DNA from: an uncultured Maribacter sp.
GTDB lineage: Bacteria > Bacteroidota > Bacteroidia > Flavobacteriales > Flavobacteriaceae
Direction: 5' to 3'
DNA: 64,000 nt
NCBI GenBank assembly: GCA_947493885.1
Contig: CANLTE010000006.1
Coordinates: forward strand, 62,001-126,000
Shown: piece by piece, positions 63,078-64,000 of the stretch
Layout: every line of letters begins with the position of its first letter
Numbering within the stretch: position 1 is the stretch's first letter
The notes under the pieces: model-generated
What the model saw: the letters and a program-made list of their open reading frames with translations, nothing else
What the model was told of the DNA's origin: nothing
The model's database searches: none
Made by a program: the position numbers and the translations under genes

Positions 63078-64000
63078 CTATTTAACCACAACATCAGTAT
63101 ACACAACAGTATCATCCGTAATATTGTCTTCATCTGTAACAGGCGCTTCAATGGTTTTAACCTCATTATCTAGATTAGTAGCCATTCCTTCTTCAGGTAT
63201 AGCAATACTAGGCGCTATTACTAATGCCACAACTGACATTAATTTTAAAAGAATATTTAGAGAAGGTCCAGAAGTATCCTTAAAAGGGTCACCAACTGTA
63301 TCACCTACCACAGCAGCTTTATGCACATCTGTACCCTTACGACCGTCCTCTTCTATCGTCTTCTTCGCATTATCCCATGCTCCACCAGCATTAGATTGAA
63401 AGATTGCCATTAAAACACCACAAGTAGTAACTCCGGCAAGTAAACCTCCTAACATTTCAGCACCACCAATACCCACTAGCTTTCCTCCAAAACCAACAAT
63501 TACTGGTACGGCTATAGCTAACAATCCTGGCAATACCATTTCACGTATAGATGCTTTTGTTGAAATATCAATACATTTTCCATATTCAGCAACACCATCC
63601 GCTGCATCAAATATTTTTCTATCCTCCTCGGATGCTTTTGAAATATCTGAATCATATTTACGCATTACCTCCAATGCAGCTTTTAAAGCAGGAATATCTC
63701 TAAACTGGCGACGAACTTCTTCAATCATTGCCATAGCAGCCCTACCTACAGCATTCATTGATAGTGCGGAGAACACAAATGGCAACATACCTCCTACCAA
63801 TAAACCTGCCATAATATCTGGTCTTGAAACATCAATTGAAGTTACATTTGCCGTTTTCATAAACGCAGCAAATAGTGCCAATGCTGTAAGTGCAGCAGAC
63901 GCAATAGCAAAACCTTTACCAATTGCTGCTGTCGTATTTCCAACCGCATCTAATTTATCTGTACGCTCGCGAACCTCACTTGGCAGCTCTGCCATTTCCG
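63078..64000 (-). CDS. hppA: Membrane-bound pyrophosphatase (C-terminal part; gene begins beyond window)
   Basis: About 306 codons of a K+-stimulated ion-pumping pyrophosphatase that uses PPi hydrolysis to move H+ or Na+. The frame is still open at the right edge, where it reads a Glu before [33 protein letters not shown] has Ala where K+-independent enzymes have Lys (GNTTKA), so the protein should be of the K+-dependent class. [14 protein letters not shown] and [16 protein letters not shown] are strongly conserved. An acidic tail of about 40 residues follows the last helix. Confidence 0.93.
   Translation of the reverse strand, partial: EMAELPSEVRERTDKLDAVGNTTAAIGKGFAIASAALTALALFAAFMKTANVTSIDVSRPDIMAGLLVGGMLPFVFSALSMNAVGRAAMAMIEEVRRQFRDIPALKAALEVMRKYDSDISKASEEDRKIFDAADGVAEYGKCIDISTKASIREMVLPGLLAIAVPVIVGFGGKLVGIGGAEMLGGLLAGVTTCGVLMAIFQSNAGGAWDNAKKTIEEDGRKGTDVHKAAVVGDTVGDPFKDTSGPSLNILLKLMSVVALVIAPSIAIPEEGMATNLDNEVKTIEAPVTDEDNITDDTVVYTDVVVK

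Noticed and set aside
1-64000. CRISPR arrays, tRNA or rRNA genes, insertion sequences, integrases
   Set aside because: No regularly spaced repeats, cloverleaf-like sequences, transposase frames or flanking direct repeats were seen by eye.

Overview
The window is an AT-rich chromosomal segment from a member of the Bacteroidetes, most likely a marine Flavobacteriaceae. The evidence is the gliding genes gldA, gldB and gldC, a MetH split into two genes, a MetX-ThrA fusion, an FtsI with a C-terminal PASTA domain, DnaG of the flavobacterial type, and several matches to the Bacteroidetes -7 promoter element (TAnnTTTG). No rRNA, tRNA, CRISPR array, insertion sequence or prophage was seen. Several genes appear to start with TTG or GTG (mraZ, ftsL, dnaG, the ECF sigma gene, the polyprenyl synthase, rlmN, aroA).

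Layout. 1-5.1 kb, minus strand: start of the division and cell-wall cluster mraZ-rsmH-ftsL-ftsI-murE, with a candidate MraZ operator of three GTGGTA boxes spaced exactly 10 bp. 5.3-13.1 kb: alpha/beta hydrolase, engB, a universal stress protein, gldB-gldC, nadE, a NarL-type regulator whose phospho-acceptor Asp is replaced by Glu, and dnaG lacking its zinc ligands. 13.2-16.8 kb: envelope proteins and an ECF sigma factor with a probable anti-sigma partner. 16.9-23.4 kb: polyprenyl synthase, rlmN, queA, aroA, a MazG-like enzyme, dtd and rsgA, with the apparent C-terminal scar of a deleted gene between dtd and the MazG-like gene.

24-28.2 kb: an aromatic amino-acid operon, pheA - aminotransferase - tyrA - DAHP synthase/chorismate mutase. 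It is preceded by a 23-codon open frame holding seven Phe, two Tyr and one Trp codon, then by mutually exclusive antiterminator and terminator pairings. This is the layout of ribosome-mediated transcription attenuation and is the most notable find here.

28.4-39 kb: gldA, an outer-membrane protein, a serine hydrolase, a DUF2807 lipoprotein, a PagL-like deacylase, and a methionine-synthesis operon (metH in two genes, a DinB-like gene, metF) behind a SAM-I riboswitch. 39.1-46 kb: a MoxR/DUF58/DUF4350/DUF4129/SpoIIM cluster divergent from an RDD gene, then two DUF805 paralogs. 46.1-52.8 kb: assimilatory sulfate reduction (cysH, cysD, cysN, sulfite reductase, siroheme methyltransferase) below an Rrf2 regulator. 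52.9-60.5 kb: homocysteine synthesis (metY, a trifunctional MetX-aspartokinase-homoserine dehydrogenase, metZ) behind a second SAM-I riboswitch, then metK behind what looks like a different aptamer class (SAM-II). 60.8-64 kb: deoxynucleoside kinase, peptidase E, a TonB-like protein and the C-terminal part of a membrane pyrophosphatase.

Together, 34-60 kb forms a sulfur and one-carbon block: sulfate is reduced to sulfide, sulfide is joined to an acetylated homoserine made by the fusion protein, homocysteine is methylated by the split MetH using methyl groups from MetF, and MetK makes SAM. SAM then feeds back through three separate riboswitch leaders.
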